Assembly (NCBI RefSeq): GCF_000281065.1
Contig: NZ_AKKK01000005.1
Span: 62,001 to 126,000 of the forward strand
Reading direction: 5' to 3'
Length of the DNA: 64,000 nt
DNA from: Arthrobacter sp. M2012083
Lineage (GTDB): Bacteria; Actinomycetota; Actinomycetes; Actinomycetales; Micrococcaceae
The notes below the pieces were generated by a model that made no database searches, was not told the DNA's origin, and worked only from the letters and a program-made list of their open reading frames with translations. The position numbers and the translations under genes were made by a program. Positions 10,916 through 20,089 of the stretch are shown one piece after another (within the stretch, counting starts at the first letter, position 1; every line of letters begins with the position of its first letter).

Positions 10916-12172
10916 GTGCGCATAGTCCTCGGAGTCGGGGGAGGGATCGCAGCCTACAAGGTTGCATCGCTCCTCCGGCTTTTTACTGAAGCCGGTCACA
11001 AGGTGACGGTCGTTCCCACCGAAGCCGCAACCCGATTCGTCGGAGTGGCCACGTGGGAAGCCCTCTCCGGCAACCCCGTAAGCAATAGCGTCTTCGATGA
11101 CGTCGAGAAGGTCAACCATGTCCGGTTGGGACATGAGGCTGACCTGATCGTGGTTGCTCCTGCCACGGCTGACCTCTTAGCCAAGGCAGCAACCGGACAA
11201 GCCGGAGACCTCCTCACCAACACGCTCCTCATGGCCCATGGGCCGGTTCTTTTCGCGCCTGCGATGCACACCGAAATGTGGCGACATGCCGCCACCCAGG
11301 CCAACGTTGAGACGTTGCGCAGCCGTGGCGTCACGGTACTCGAACCTGCCTCGGGTCGCCTGACGGGCGCTGACTCAGGTCCCGGCCGTTTGCCCGAGCC
11401 GGAAGCGATCTTTGCTGCTGCCATGGCGTTGGCCGGGGCCACTGTGGAAGGCGAAGCGAAGGCACAGCCCGCCACGCACGCATCCTTGGCAGGCCGTACC
11501 ATCACCATTTCCGCAGGCGGAACCAGGGAAGCGCTGGACCCTGTCCGCTTCCTGGGCAACCGGTCCTCGGGAAAGCAGGGGGTCGCTCTCGCTGCCGCAG
11601 CCCTGGCGGCCGGGGCAACTGTGAGATTCCTCGCAGCCCACATGGACGTCGAGCCGCCCGCCGGCGTCGAGTTGGTCCACGTTGAATCAGCGTTGGAACT
11701 GCGCGAGGCTGCGCTGAAAGCGGCGGCGGACTCCGACGTCGTCATTATGGCCGCTGCTGTTGCAGACTTCCGTCCGGCAGAGGTTTCGGACACCAAGATC
11801 AAGAAGGTCGACGGCGAGGACGCGCCTGTTGTGCGGTTGATCCGCAACCCGGACATCCTGCATGAGCTCGTGGAGCGACGCAACGCCGGGGGCGGCCACC
11901 AGCTGATTGTTGGTTTCGCGGCCGAAACGGGCGACGCCCAGGGTGATGTCCTGGAACACGCGGCAGCAAAGCTCAAGCGGAAGGGCTGCGACCTCCTGGT
12001 GGTGAATCAGGTGGGCATTGGCCGGGTGTTCGGCCAGGATGACAATTCCGTGGTCATCCTCTCCGGCCACGGAGCCGAACCGCAGTCCAGTGCCGGCTCC
12101 AAAGCCGACGTCGCCGCCGCCGTGATTGATCGGGTGGGTGCCGAGCTCACGCGGGTCTTCCCGGCTGTGTAA
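10916..12172 (+). CDS. coaBC: Bifunctional phosphopantothenoylcysteine decarboxylase / synthase
   Basis: 418 aa from GTG 10916, preceded by GGAGGT. The N-terminal flavoprotein domain CoaC (about residues 1-180) carries GVGGGIAAYK, the flavin-site APAMHTEMW and related motifs; it decarboxylates phosphopantothenoylcysteine. The C-terminal CoaB half (about 185-400) condenses cysteine with phosphopantothenate and carries ISAGGTREALDPVRFLGN and the NPDIL segment near residue 318. Together they make 4'-phosphopantetheine for coenzyme A. Complete fusion of normal length. Confidence 0.95.
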   Translation: MRIVLGVGGGIAAYKVASLLRLFTEAGHKVTVVPTEAATRFVGVATWEALSGNPVSNSVFDDVEKVNHVRLGHEADLIVVAPATADLLAKAATGQAGDLLTNTLLMAHGPVLFAPAMHTEMWRHAATQANVETLRSRGVTVLEPASGRLTGADSGPGRLPEPEAIFAAAMALAGATVEGEAKAQPATHASLAGRTITISAGGTREALDPVRFLGNRSSGKQGVALAAAALAAGATVRFLAAHMDVEPPAGVELVHVESALELREAALKAAADSDVVIMAAAVADFRPAEVSDTKIKKVDGEDAPVVRLIRNPDILHELVERRNAGGGHQLIVGFAAETGDAQGDVLEHAAAKLKRKGCDLLVVNQVGIGRVFGQDDNSVVILSGHGAEPQSSAGSKADVAAAVIDRVGAELTRVFPAV

Positions 12173-12236
12173 CTGAGCCCACACCCGAATTCTTAGCAAA
12201 GGGACACACGGCAGATGCCGCCGTCCCGCAACCCAG

Positions 12237-12242
12237 TAAGGT
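12237..12242 (+). promoter_or_regulatory. Possible -10 box placing the metK start codon at +1
   Basis: TAAGGT fits the actinobacterial -10 pattern TANNNT. It is followed by exactly six bases and then the metK GTG, so transcription would begin at the start codon and give a leaderless mRNA. The same bases also read as a ribosome binding site (AAGGTGGA), so the two interpretations cannot be separated from sequence. No convincing -35 was found. Confidence 0.35.
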
Positions 12243-12248
12243 GGACGA

Positions 12249-13478
12249 GTGACTTTACCGCTGCACCATGAACACCATGGCACCCCGTCCAAGCTCCGGC
12301 TCTTCACTTCCGAGTCGGTCACTGAAGGACACCCGGACAAGATCTGCGACCAAATCAGCGATGCCATCCTGGATGCGCTGCTCGCAGCTGATCCCGAATC
12401 CCGCGTGGCCGTTGAAACCATGGCCACCACCGGCCTGGTGCACGTTGCGGGTGAGGTCACGACCGACGCTTATGTGGAAATTCCGCAGATTGTCCGCGAG
12501 ACCATCCTCGGCATTGGATACGACTCTTCTGCCAACGGCTTCGACGGTGCCCGCTGTGGCGTGTCCGTTTCCATAGGCCAGCAGTCCAACGACATCGCCG
12601 GTGGCGTGTTCAACTCACTCGAGGCCCGTGAAGGCCGCCAGGAGGACGACTACGACCTCCAGGGTGCAGGCGATCAGGGCATCATGTTCGGTTATGCCAG
12701 CGATGAGACGGCATCGTACATGCCCACGCCCATCTGGCTGGCACACCGTTTGTCTGAACGCCTCACCGAAGTCCGCAAGAACGGAGAGCTGGCTTACCTC
12801 CGCCCGGATGGCAAGACCCAGGTTACTGTAGGGTACGACGGCGACCGGCCGGTTTCGGTGGAAACCGTGGTCATTTCCAGCCAGCACGCAGAAGAGGCAA
12901 GCCTTGAGCAGCTTCGTGCAGACCTTGCCAGCTACGTGATCGACCCCGTGATGTCGGCGTCCAACTTGGACATTGCCCGCACGGCGAACATCCTCAATCC
13001 TGCCGGTGCCTTCGTTATCGGCGGCCCGGTTGGCGACGCAGGCCTCACCGGCCGCAAGATCATCGTGGACACCTATGGTGGCTTCTCACGCCACGGCGGT
13101 GGCGCGTTCTCCGGCAAGGATCCGTCCAAGGTGGACCGCTCAGCCGCCTACGCCATGCGCTGGGTTGCCAAGAACGTGGTAGCCGCGGGACTGGCCAAGC
13201 GCGCTGAAATCCAGATTGCTTACGCAATCGGCCAGGCACGCCCTGTTGGAACGTACGTTGAGACCTTCGGCACGGAAACTGTTGACCCGGCGCGCATCAG
13301 CGAAGCCATTGACGAACTGTTCGACCTCCGTCCCCGCGCCATTATCGATGCCCTTGACCTCAAGCGGCCCATTTATACAAAGACGGCGGCGCACGGTCAC
13401 TTCGGTCGCGACGAACCCGACTTCACGTGGGAACGCCTGGACCGGGTGGCCGACCTGAAGGAATACTTCAACGCCTGA
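12249..13478 (+). CDS. metK: S-adenosylmethionine synthetase
   Basis: 409 aa from GTG 12249. Makes S-adenosylmethionine from methionine and ATP. Family motifs are intact: [18 protein letters not shown] near the N-terminus, [12 protein letters not shown] in the middle, and [18 protein letters not shown] towards the C-terminus, with normal length. No SAM riboswitch is evident in the 76 bases upstream. A strong hairpin lies about 60 bases after the stop. Confidence 0.96.
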   Translation: MTLPLHHEHHGTPSKLRLFTSESVTEGHPDKICDQISDAILDALLAADPESRVAVETMATTGLVHVAGEVTTDAYVEIPQIVRETILGIGYDSSANGFDGARCGVSVSIGQQSNDIAGGVFNSLEAREGRQEDDYDLQGAGDQGIMFGYASDETASYMPTPIWLAHRLSERLTEVRKNGELAYLRPDGKTQVTVGYDGDRPVSVETVVISSQHAEEASLEQLRADLASYVIDPVMSASNLDIARTANILNPAGAFVIGGPVGDAGLTGRKIIVDTYGGFSRHGGGAFSGKDPSKVDRSAAYAMRWVAKNVVAAGLAKRAEIQIAYAIGQARPVGTYVETFGTETVDPARISEAIDELFDLRPRAIIDALDLKRPIYTKTAAHGHFGRDEPDFTWERLDRVADLKEYFNA

Positions 13479-13536
13479 TCTGTTCTGTCGTTGGCCTCTG
13501 TTTTGTCGGTGGCCCGTGATTGGCTGGTGCCAGAGA

Positions 13537-13571
13537 GATGCCCGCAGCGGGTCGATCCCGCTGTGGGCATC
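13537..13571 (+). terminator. Hairpin terminator after metK
   Basis: GATGCCCGCAGCGGG (13537-13551) pairs with CCCGCTGTGGGCATC (13557-13571): 15 pairs with one G-U and a five-base loop. No U-tract follows, which is common for high-G+C actinobacterial hairpins. It separates metK from priA. Confidence 0.6.
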
Positions 13572-13637
13572 CTGCGTTGAGGTATGTAGAAGCGTTCTCT
13601 TGGAATGAGCTTGTGCAATGACTGGGAGGTGACGAGC

Positions 13638-15734
13638 ATGGTAGGACACGAGGCCCAACCGTCCTTGCTTCAGCCTTCGCTGCTTCAGGGATTTCCCGAT
13701 CGGGCACCCGTCAACGGACCGCCCTTGGCGCCGGAGAATCCGGTGGCCCGTGTGGTGCTGGAGTCATCCGTGCCGCACCTCGACAGGCCCTTTGATTACA
13801 GTGTTCCCGCCGACCTCGCCGAAACTGCGGTCGCCGGCGTCCGCGTGAAGGTGAAGTTCAACGGCCAGGAACTGAATGGCTATATTGCTGAGCGCCGCGC
13901 GGATTCCGATGTGGCCCACCCTCTGACTCCGCTCCATAAACTGGTTTCTCCCGTGGCGGTCCTGACTCCGGCCACTTTGGAGCTTGCAGGGACTGTCGCT
14001 GCACGTTACGCCGGAACGTTGAGCGATGTCCTCAGGACGGCTATCCCTCCACGGGTCGCGAAGGTGGAGAAGGAACTGCTGGCTGGAGATTTTGATGCTG
14101 ACATAGCGGACCTGAAGCCGGCCACGGATGCCCATGCTTGGGCTTCATACGCCAACGGGGCGGCTTATCTGCAGCACCTGGCCAGCGGAGGTTCGCCCAA
14201 AGCTGTCCTCACGGCTCTGCAGGGTTTCGGACTTGATGGTTGGCCGGCCCTCGTGGCGTCTGCTGTAGCTACTGTGCGGGCCTCCGGGCGCGGAGCAGTG
14301 GTGGTAGTACCGGACTATCGGGATCTTGAACAGTTGGAGGATGCACTGGCCAAGGTCCTTCCGACGTCCGACGTTGCCCGGCTAACGGCGGATGATGGAC
14401 AAACCCCCCGTTACAGGAATTTCCTGCGGCTTCTCAGCGGTGCCGCAGGAGTTGCTATTGGCACCCGTTCGGCGGCATATGCTCCTGTGCGCGACCTTGG
14501 CTTGGTGGTGTGCTGGGACGATGGAGACGACCTGCACATCGAACAAAGGGCTCCCTATGCACACAGCAGGGAGGTCCTTCTGCTGAGGGCCGAGCAGGAG
14601 AACGCCGCCTGCCTTATGGCGGCCCATAGCCGCAGCACCGAACTCCAACGCCTCGTCGAAATGCAGTGGGCGGTGCCCATTGAAGCGCCGCGCACTATCG
14701 TCCGCGCCACGGTGCCCAGGGTTCTCAACACGGCTGACAGCTTCGAGCAGGAACGTGATCCGCTGGCCCGCATTGCCCGTTTGCCCGGTGCAGCGTGGCG
14801 GGCGGCCAAGGACGGCCTGGAACGGGGGCCTGTCCTGGTTCAGGTGGCCAGGGCAGGCTACGCCCCATCCTTGGTGTGCGAGACGTGCCGGGAACTGGCG
14901 CGCTGCAACGCCTGCCAGGGACCCCTGGCCGTGTCCAGCAGTTCCGCGATGCCGGCATGCCGGTGGTGCTCTACCCCGGCTCCCCAATGGCGTTGCACCC
15001 ACTGCAGTGGGACAAAGCTGCGCCGTGGTGCGGCTGGAGTCATGCGGACTGCCGAGGAGCTGGGGCGGGCCTTCCCCGGTAAGGCCGTGGTGACGTCCTC
15101 AGGCGAACACGTCAAGGCAACTGTCCCCGACGCGCCCGCGTTGGTTGTCGCTACGGTGGGTGCCGAGCCGGTTGCGCCAAACGGTTATGCGGCCGCCTTG
15201 CTGCTGGACGGCAACTCGCTGCTCCGACGGGAGAACCTGCGGGCGGGGGAGGACACTGTTCGCCGGTGGTTCAATGCCGCCTCCCTCGTGAAGCCGGCAG
15301 GCCAAGGTGGACTCGTCGTGATTACCGCGGACGATACCGCTGCGACGGGAGCACTCTTGAGGTGGGACGCTTCCGGCTACGCATCAAGGGAACTGGCCCT
15401 TCGGAAGGAACTCCAGCTGCCCCCAGCGGTCAGGGTGGCTTCCGTAACCGGCGCAAGGGCCGACGTCGTGCATTTCAGTGACGCGCTGGAAGCCAACGCC
15501 GAGCTGGCATCGGCAGCGAAACTTCGCAAAGCCGGACCCGCTCCCGTGCAGCTGTTCGGCGGTGCCCAACCGTCAGCCGCTGAGAGCGATGCAGAGGTCA
15601 GGACGCTCTATTTCATTCCTTACACCGATGCCGCGGAAACCACGCGCGCCATGCGGGCCGTCAAAGCAGCAAATGCCGCCAAGCGCACCGCTGGACCTGT
15701 GCAATTGCGCTTGGATGGCGTAGACGTTCTTTAG
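13638..15734 (+). CDS. priA: PriA-like primosomal protein N' lacking helicase motifs
   Basis: 698 aa from ATG 13638, which follows GGGAGGTGA (13624-13632); ATG 13605 is in frame but poorly placed. The N-terminal DNA-binding domain is recognisable (PHLDRPFDYSVP, with GVRVKVKFNGQELNGYI). Four zinc-ligand pairs are present in order: CETC, CNAC, CRWC, CTHC. Where Escherichia coli PriA has Walker A and DEEH, this protein reads ALVASAVATVRASGRG and CWDDGDDLH, so ATPase residues are missing. This loss is a known trait of actinobacterial PriA, which probably acts as a structural replication-restart protein. The usual neighbour fmt does not follow. Confidence 0.9.
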   Translation: MVGHEAQPSLLQPSLLQGFPDRAPVNGPPLAPENPVARVVLESSVPHLDRPFDYSVPADLAETAVAGVRVKVKFNGQELNGYIAERRADSDVAHPLTPLHKLVSPVAVLTPATLELAGTVAARYAGTLSDVLRTAIPPRVAKVEKELLAGDFDADIADLKPATDAHAWASYANGAAYLQHLASGGSPKAVLTALQGFGLDGWPALVASAVATVRASGRGAVVVVPDYRDLEQLEDALAKVLPTSDVARLTADDGQTPRYRNFLRLLSGAAGVAIGTRSAAYAPVRDLGLVVCWDDGDDLHIEQRAPYAHSREVLLLRAEQENAACLMAAHSRSTELQRLVEMQWAVPIEAPRTIVRATVPRVLNTADSFEQERDPLARIARLPGAAWRAAKDGLERGPVLVQVARAGYAPSLVCETCRELARCNACQGPLAVSSSSAMPACRWCSTPAPQWRCTHCSGTKLRRGAAGVMRTAEELGRAFPGKAVVTSSGEHVKATVPDAPALVVATVGAEPVAPNGYAAALLLDGNSLLRRENLRAGEDTVRRWFNAASLVKPAGQGGLVVITADDTAATGALLRWDASGYASRELALRKELQLPPAVRVASVTGARADVVHFSDALEANAELASAAKLRKAGPAPVQLFGGAQPSAAESDAEVRTLYFIPYTDAAETTRAMRAVKAANAAKRTAGPVQLRLDGVDVL

Positions 15735-15749
15735 TTGCTTGCCGTCTGA

Positions 15750-16397
15750 TTAGGGCCGAGTGGCCGGGGGGCTAGGCCTTATTGATGGTTCATCCACCGG
15801 ACCGGACTTTCCGGGGTTCTCCATATCCTCAAGTATCTGCAGGCCCCGCTTCGCCCACGCGATTTCCTGCTCGGCATGCGCAAGCTGACCTTCATAGGCG
15901 AAGACCTTGAAGCGGACAATATGCTCTCGTTCCTCTTCGGAGTACAGGGTGAGGCGCCGGGCAAGCGTGGGATGGGTGCGCTGCTCGAGGGCTTGGATCA
16001 TGTGCAGAGTTTGGAGGCGTTGTTCGTCGTAATGGGCGATGTGAGCTCGCAGCTGCGCAGCCGCCACGCCGGACGGTGCCCACTCGAAGTAAGCGGCCCT
16101 GAGGCGGGCGGGATCCCGGTCCCTGACGTAAGTCAGCGGCTGATTCTGCCACTCGATCAGAGCCGCCTCGCCTGCCGGCGTGAGGGCATACTCCGTCTTT
16201 GTCGCTCCGCGGGTGCCCCATGGTACAGGCCTGCTGGAGAGTAGGCCCTCGGCGTGCATCCTACGCAGCTCCGGGTAGATCTGGGAGTCGGGGGCATGCC
16301 AGACGTGGCCCACGGAGGAGCTGAACTGCTTCACCAGGTCGTAGCCCGTCAGCGGACCTGAGGACAGCAGTGCCAGCAGGGCTGAGCGAAGGGTCAC
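15750..16397 (-). CDS. PadR-family transcriptional regulator
   Basis: 215 aa from GTG 16397, preceded on the minus strand by GAAAGGAG; the longer GTG-type extension to 16433 lacks this support. The winged-helix N-terminus shows LRSALLALLSSGPLTGYDLV and SQIYPELRRMHAEGLL, typical of PadR repressors, and an alpha-helical C-terminal dimerisation arm follows (about residues 105-195). PadR proteins often sense phenolic acids. Its gene is divergent from vanA-vanB-transporter, with a dyad operator between them, so it is the likely repressor of that operon. It converges with priA. Confidence 0.88.
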   Translation of the reverse strand: MTLRSALLALLSSGPLTGYDLVKQFSSSVGHVWHAPDSQIYPELRRMHAEGLLSSRPVPWGTRGATKTEYALTPAGEAALIEWQNQPLTYVRDRDPARLRAAYFEWAPSGVAAAQLRAHIAHYDEQRLQTLHMIQALEQRTHPTLARRLTLYSEEEREHIVRFKVFAYEGQLAHAEQEIAWAKRGLQILEDMENPGKSGPVDEPSIRPSPPATRP

Positions 16398-16453
16398 AGG
16401 TACTCCTTTCAGGTCGGCAATGCGGGCCCTCACAGCTTAGCTTCAGAAGAGCT

Positions 16454-16516
16454 TTGCAAACCACTATCGAGATAGATAGTATGTGTGCCACGTCACCAAA
16501 TACCTATGATGATAGT
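16454..16516 (+). promoter_or_regulatory. vanA promoter with overlapping dyad operator
   Basis: A -35-like TTGCAA (16454-16459) and a -10 TAGTAT (16477-16482) are 17 bases apart. Between and over them lies a perfect dyad ACTATC-N6-GATAGT (16463-16480). A second, weaker copy occurs 36 bases downstream: AATACC-N6-GATAGT (16499-16516), four of six matches in the left arm. A repressor bound here would block RNA polymerase. The likely binder is the adjacent PadR-type protein; this is inference from position. Confidence 0.6.
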
Positions 16517-16555
16517 TATTTTCTGTCTGGCCCGCTCAAAGATGAGGACCGCTTC

Positions 16556-17659
16556 ATGACCGTCTCCGCAACAAAGACCACATCCACCGCCAAGCTCCTG
16601 CCCTCTCCGCTCAACGCATGGTTCGTGGCGGGGTGGGATCATGAGATTTCCGCCAAGGGGATTCTGGCCCGCACCATCGCCGGCCGCCCTCTGGCCCTCT
16701 ACCGAACAGGAGACGGCCGCGCCGTCGCACTGGCCGACGCTTGCTGGCACCGTCTTGCCCCGCTGTCCCAGGGTAAGCTCGTGGGCCGCGACGAGATCCA
16801 GTGCCCGTACCACGGGCTGCGTTACAACGCTGCTGGCCGTTGCACCTCGATGCCTGCGCAGGAAACACTCAATCCTTCGGCCACGGTTCCCTCGTTCCCT
16901 GTGGTGGAGCGTTACCGCTACGTGTGGGTGTGGCTGGGTGACCCTACGAAGGCCGACCCGGGCCTGGTGCCGGACATGCACCAGTTGGACAGCCCCGAGT
17001 GGGCGGGAGACGGCGAGACCATCCATGCCCCGTGCAACTACCAGCTGGTTCTCGACAACCTCATGGACCTCACCCATGAGGAGTTCGTGCACAGTTCCTC
17101 GATCGGGCAAGAGGAACTGTCCGAGTCCGAGTTTGAGGTGACCCACGACGAGTCATCCGTCACTGTCACCCGCTGGATGCGCAACATTGACGCGCCGCCG
17201 TTTTGGCTGAAGAACATGCGGGACAAGTTCCCGGACTTCGAGGGAAAGGTGGACCGCTGGCAGATCATCCATTACTACTTCCCGTCCACCATCTGCATCG
17301 ACGTCGGGGTCGCCGAGGCCGGGACCGGAGCCCCCGAGGGCGACCGCTCCCGCGGGGTGAACGGCTACGTCATGAACACCATCACTCCGGAGACCGAACG
17401 TTCCTGCCACTACTTCTGGGCGTTCATGCGCAACTACCGGTTGGAGAGCCAGCTCATCACCACACAGCTGCGCAACGGCGTGCACGGGGTCTTCGGCGAA
17501 GACGAGGCCATGCTCCTTGCGCAGCAGGCGGCCATCGACGCCAACCCCGACTACGAGTTCTACAACCTCAACATCGACATGGGCGGGATGTGGGTGCGCC
17601 GGCTCCTGGAGCGTGCGCTCGAAGCCGAGGGCCGCCTCGCCGCCCTGCCGGGCAGCTGA
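16556..17659 (+). CDS. vanA: Rieske aromatic O-demethylase oxygenase subunit (VanA-like)
   Basis: 367 aa from ATG 16556 (GAGGA at 16544-16548); the ORF could be extended upstream, but that would run through the promoter. The N-terminus NAWFVAGWDHEI is VanA-like. The Rieske 2Fe-2S ligands are CWH and CPYH (in CPYHGLRY), and the mononuclear iron motif is NLMDLTHEEFVH. Such enzymes remove methyl groups from vanillate or related methoxybenzoates, giving the catechol plus formaldehyde, with electrons from VanB. Exact substrate is not shown. Spaced 16 bases from vanB in one operon. Confidence 0.88.
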   Translation: MTVSATKTTSTAKLLPSPLNAWFVAGWDHEISAKGILARTIAGRPLALYRTGDGRAVALADACWHRLAPLSQGKLVGRDEIQCPYHGLRYNAAGRCTSMPAQETLNPSATVPSFPVVERYRYVWVWLGDPTKADPGLVPDMHQLDSPEWAGDGETIHAPCNYQLVLDNLMDLTHEEFVHSSSIGQEELSESEFEVTHDESSVTVTRWMRNIDAPPFWLKNMRDKFPDFEGKVDRWQIIHYYFPSTICIDVGVAEAGTGAPEGDRSRGVNGYVMNTITPETERSCHYFWAFMRNYRLESQLITTQLRNGVHGVFGEDEAMLLAQQAAIDANPDYEFYNLNIDMGGMWVRRLLERALEAEGRLAALPGS

Positions 17660-17675
17660 GCAGGGGGAGAAAACC

Positions 17676-18677
17676 GTGGCCGATTCCCATCACATCCTCT
17701 GGCAGCAGGCCGTCGTCGACGCCGTATCCGACGTGGCCGAGAACATCCGCCGTATCGTCCTGCGTCCGGAGCGTCCCTGCGCCATTCGTCCCGGCGAGCA
17801 CGTGGATGTCCGCACGACCATCGAAGGCGAGCAGCACGTCCGCTCATACTCCGTGGTCAATGCCGCCGACGATGGCACGCACCTCGCCCTGAGCGTCTTC
17901 CGGACCCCCACCTCCCGGGGCGGATCCGTGTTCATGCACTCTCTCCAGCCCGGGCAGAGCCTGGAGATCACCCAGTCGATGCAGAACTTCCCGCTGCGGA
18001 TCGGAGCCCCCTCCTACGTCTTGCTTGCCGGGGGCATCGGCATCACTGCAATCGCCGGGATGGCCGCGTTGCTGCGCCGCCTCGGCGCCGACTACCGCCT
18101 CGTCTATGTGGCCCGCTCCCGGGATGCGATGGCCTACCTGGATGACCTCGCCGCCATGCACGGAGACCGCTTCGAGGCGCACATCGACGCGGAGGGGGTT
18201 TCCCTTGACGTCCGGGCCCTCGTGGGCTCAGCCCCCGAGGACGCAGAGTTTTACATGTGCGGGCCCATTCGGCTCATGGACGCTGTCCGCCGTGCATGGA
18301 CCGAGCGGGAGCTCGAGCCCACGAACCTGCGCTACGAGACTTTCGGCAACAGCGGCTGGTACGAGGCAGAACCATTCACCGTGCGGATACCGCGGCTAGG
18401 GGTAGAGACACATGTCGGCTCCGATGAGTCCGTGCTGGAGGCCCTCGAGCGCGATGGTGTGGACATGATGTCGGACTGCCGCAAGGGCGAGTGCGGCCTG
18501 TGCCAGGTCAAGGTCCTTGAGCTCGCCGGACGGATCGACCACCGCGACGTTTTCTACTCGGACCGCCAGAAGGAACCCAACACCAAAATGTGTTGCTGCG
18601 TCTCGCGGGTGGTCGCTGCCGAACCGGGCACAGACCCAACGCCCCGTCCCACCATCCTCACCATCGACGTTCCCTGA
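17676..18677 (+). CDS. vanB: Vanillate demethylase-type oxidoreductase subunit (VanB-like)
   Basis: 333 aa from GTG 17676, preceded by AGGGGGAG. An N-terminal flavin-binding ferredoxin-reductase barrel (RSYSVVNAADDG) is followed by a nucleotide-binding domain (LLAGGIGITAIAGM) and a C-terminal plant-type 2Fe-2S domain with CRKGECGLC plus a later cysteine cluster. This class IA reductase passes NADH electrons to the Rieske oxygenase encoded just upstream. The domain order and length match VanB. Confidence 0.9.
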   Translation: MADSHHILWQQAVVDAVSDVAENIRRIVLRPERPCAIRPGEHVDVRTTIEGEQHVRSYSVVNAADDGTHLALSVFRTPTSRGGSVFMHSLQPGQSLEITQSMQNFPLRIGAPSYVLLAGGIGITAIAGMAALLRRLGADYRLVYVARSRDAMAYLDDLAAMHGDRFEAHIDAEGVSLDVRALVGSAPEDAEFYMCGPIRLMDAVRRAWTERELEPTNLRYETFGNSGWYEAEPFTVRIPRLGVETHVGSDESVLEALERDGVDMMSDCRKGECGLCQVKVLELAGRIDHRDVFYSDRQKEPNTKMCCCVSRVVAAEPGTDPTPRPTILTIDVP

Positions 18678-18691
18678 GAGGCATCATCACC

Positions 18692-20038
18692 ATGGACATC
18701 AGACACCAGATCGACGCATCCAAGATGTCGTCCTACCAGTGGCTCATCATCGCGGTGACCACCTTCCTCAACGCCCTCGACGGCTACGACGTGCTGGCCA
18801 TGGCCTTTACAGCCACATCCGTGACCAAGGAGTTCGGACTCTCCGGTTCCCAGCTTGGGTGGCTGCTCAGCGCGGGCCTCATCGGTATGGCCGTGGGTTC
18901 GCTCGTCCTCGGGCCCTTCGCGGACCGCTACGGCCGGCGCAAGATCCTCATCGTGGCACTGGCGCTCAACGCGGTCGGACTGTTGCTGTCCACAACGGCG
19001 AACTCCGCGCTCGAGCTCGGCCTATGGCGCGTCGTCACAGGACTGGGTGTGGGCGGCATCCTCGCCTCCGCGACTGTGATCACAAGTGAGTTCGCCAATG
19101 CCCGCCGTCGCGGTATGGCCGTCAGCATCTTCACCGCGGGCTATGGAGTAGGTGCCACGCTCGGTGGCATGGGAGCTACCCAGCTTATCCCCGCCTTCGG
19201 GTGGCGCTCCGTGTTCCTCGTTGGCGGCCTGCTGACTCTCTTGGCGATCGCTCTGGTGGTTGTCCTCATGCCAGAGTCCGTCGATTACCTCCGCACCCGG
19301 CGACCGGAAGGCGCGGCCGGGAAGCTCCAGCGCATCGCCGGCCGTCTGGGTCTCCAGGGCGAGGTCAATCCCGGCCCTGCCCCTGTGGTCGCCGGTAAGC
19401 AGCAGGGCAGTGTGGCCGTGCTCCTGAGCCCGCGGTACCGCACGGCCAGCATCCTGCTCTGGATCTCCTTCTTCGTCATCATGTTCGGCTTCTACTTCGC
19501 CAACTCCTGGACGCCCCGGCTGCTCGTGGAATCAGGGATGACGGAGCAGCAGGGCATCATCGGGGGACTCATGCTCACCATGGGCGGAACCTTCGGTTCG
19601 CTGCTCTACGGCGTGCTCACCACCCGGTGGGACGCGCGGTTGACCCTTATGGTCTTCACCGTGCTCTCGGCCGTGACCCTCGTCCTGTTCATCACCACGA
19701 GCCCCCTGCCGCTGCTGGCGTTCTCGTCCGGCGTGGTCGTCGGGATGCTCGTCAACGGTTGCATCGCTGGCCTCTACACCGTGGCTCCCATGACATACGA
19801 GCCTGGTGTCCGCACCACAGGTGTGGGCTGGGGGATTGGCATCGGCCGGGCCGGTGCCATTCTCGCTCCCATTGCGGTCGGCGCGCTGCTCGACAGCGGA
19901 TGGAACCCCCACCAGCTCTACATCGGAGTGGCCGTGGTGGTCCTCCTCGCGGCCGTCGCCCTGTTCCGGCTGCGGCCCTACGAAGAGAACGCGTCCTCCG
20001 CAACCAACCACCCTGCGTCAAGAGCGACTACCGGATGA
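18692..20038 (+). CDS. MFS transporter, aromatic acid:H+ symporter type
   Basis: 448 aa from ATG 18692, 14 bases after vanB. About twelve hydrophobic segments are visible. The DGYDVLAMAFTA segment in the first helix and GPFADRYGRRK in the loop between helices 2 and 3 are hallmarks of the AAHS family (PcaK/VanK). Being last in the van operon it most likely imports the methoxylated aromatic acid that VanAB demethylates. The exact ligand cannot be read from sequence. A strong hairpin follows the gene. Confidence 0.88.
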   Translation: MDIRHQIDASKMSSYQWLIIAVTTFLNALDGYDVLAMAFTATSVTKEFGLSGSQLGWLLSAGLIGMAVGSLVLGPFADRYGRRKILIVALALNAVGLLLSTTANSALELGLWRVVTGLGVGGILASATVITSEFANARRRGMAVSIFTAGYGVGATLGGMGATQLIPAFGWRSVFLVGGLLTLLAIALVVVLMPESVDYLRTRRPEGAAGKLQRIAGRLGLQGEVNPGPAPVVAGKQQGSVAVLLSPRYRTASILLWISFFVIMFGFYFANSWTPRLLVESGMTEQQGIIGGLMLTMGGTFGSLLYGVLTTRWDARLTLMVFTVLSAVTLVLFITTSPLPLLAFSSGVVVGMLVNGCIAGLYTVAPMTYEPGVRTTGVGWGIGIGRAGAILAPIAVGALLDSGWNPHQLYIGVAVVVLLAAVALFRLRPYEENASSATNHPASRATTG

Positions 20039-20056
20039 CAGGGTGCCGCCCCATTG

Positions 20057-20089
20057 GACCCGGGAGTGCGCTAAGCGCGTTCCCGGGTC
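20057..20089. terminator. Bidirectional hairpin between transporter and glycosyltransferase
   Basis: A 15-bp stem with a TAA loop: GACCCGGGA (20057-20065) pairs with TCCCGGGTC (20081-20089), continued by six inner pairs including two G-U. It overlaps the last codons and stop of the leftward glycosyltransferase and lies 19 bases after the rightward transporter stop, so it can serve both. No U-tract. Confidence 0.6.

Noticed and set aside
12173..12248. SAM riboswitch before metK
   Set aside because: The gap of 76 bases holds no recognisable riboswitch core.
16370..16555. Upstream extension of vanA
   Set aside because: It would translate through the -35, operator and -10; VanA proteins begin close to the NAWFVAGW segment.
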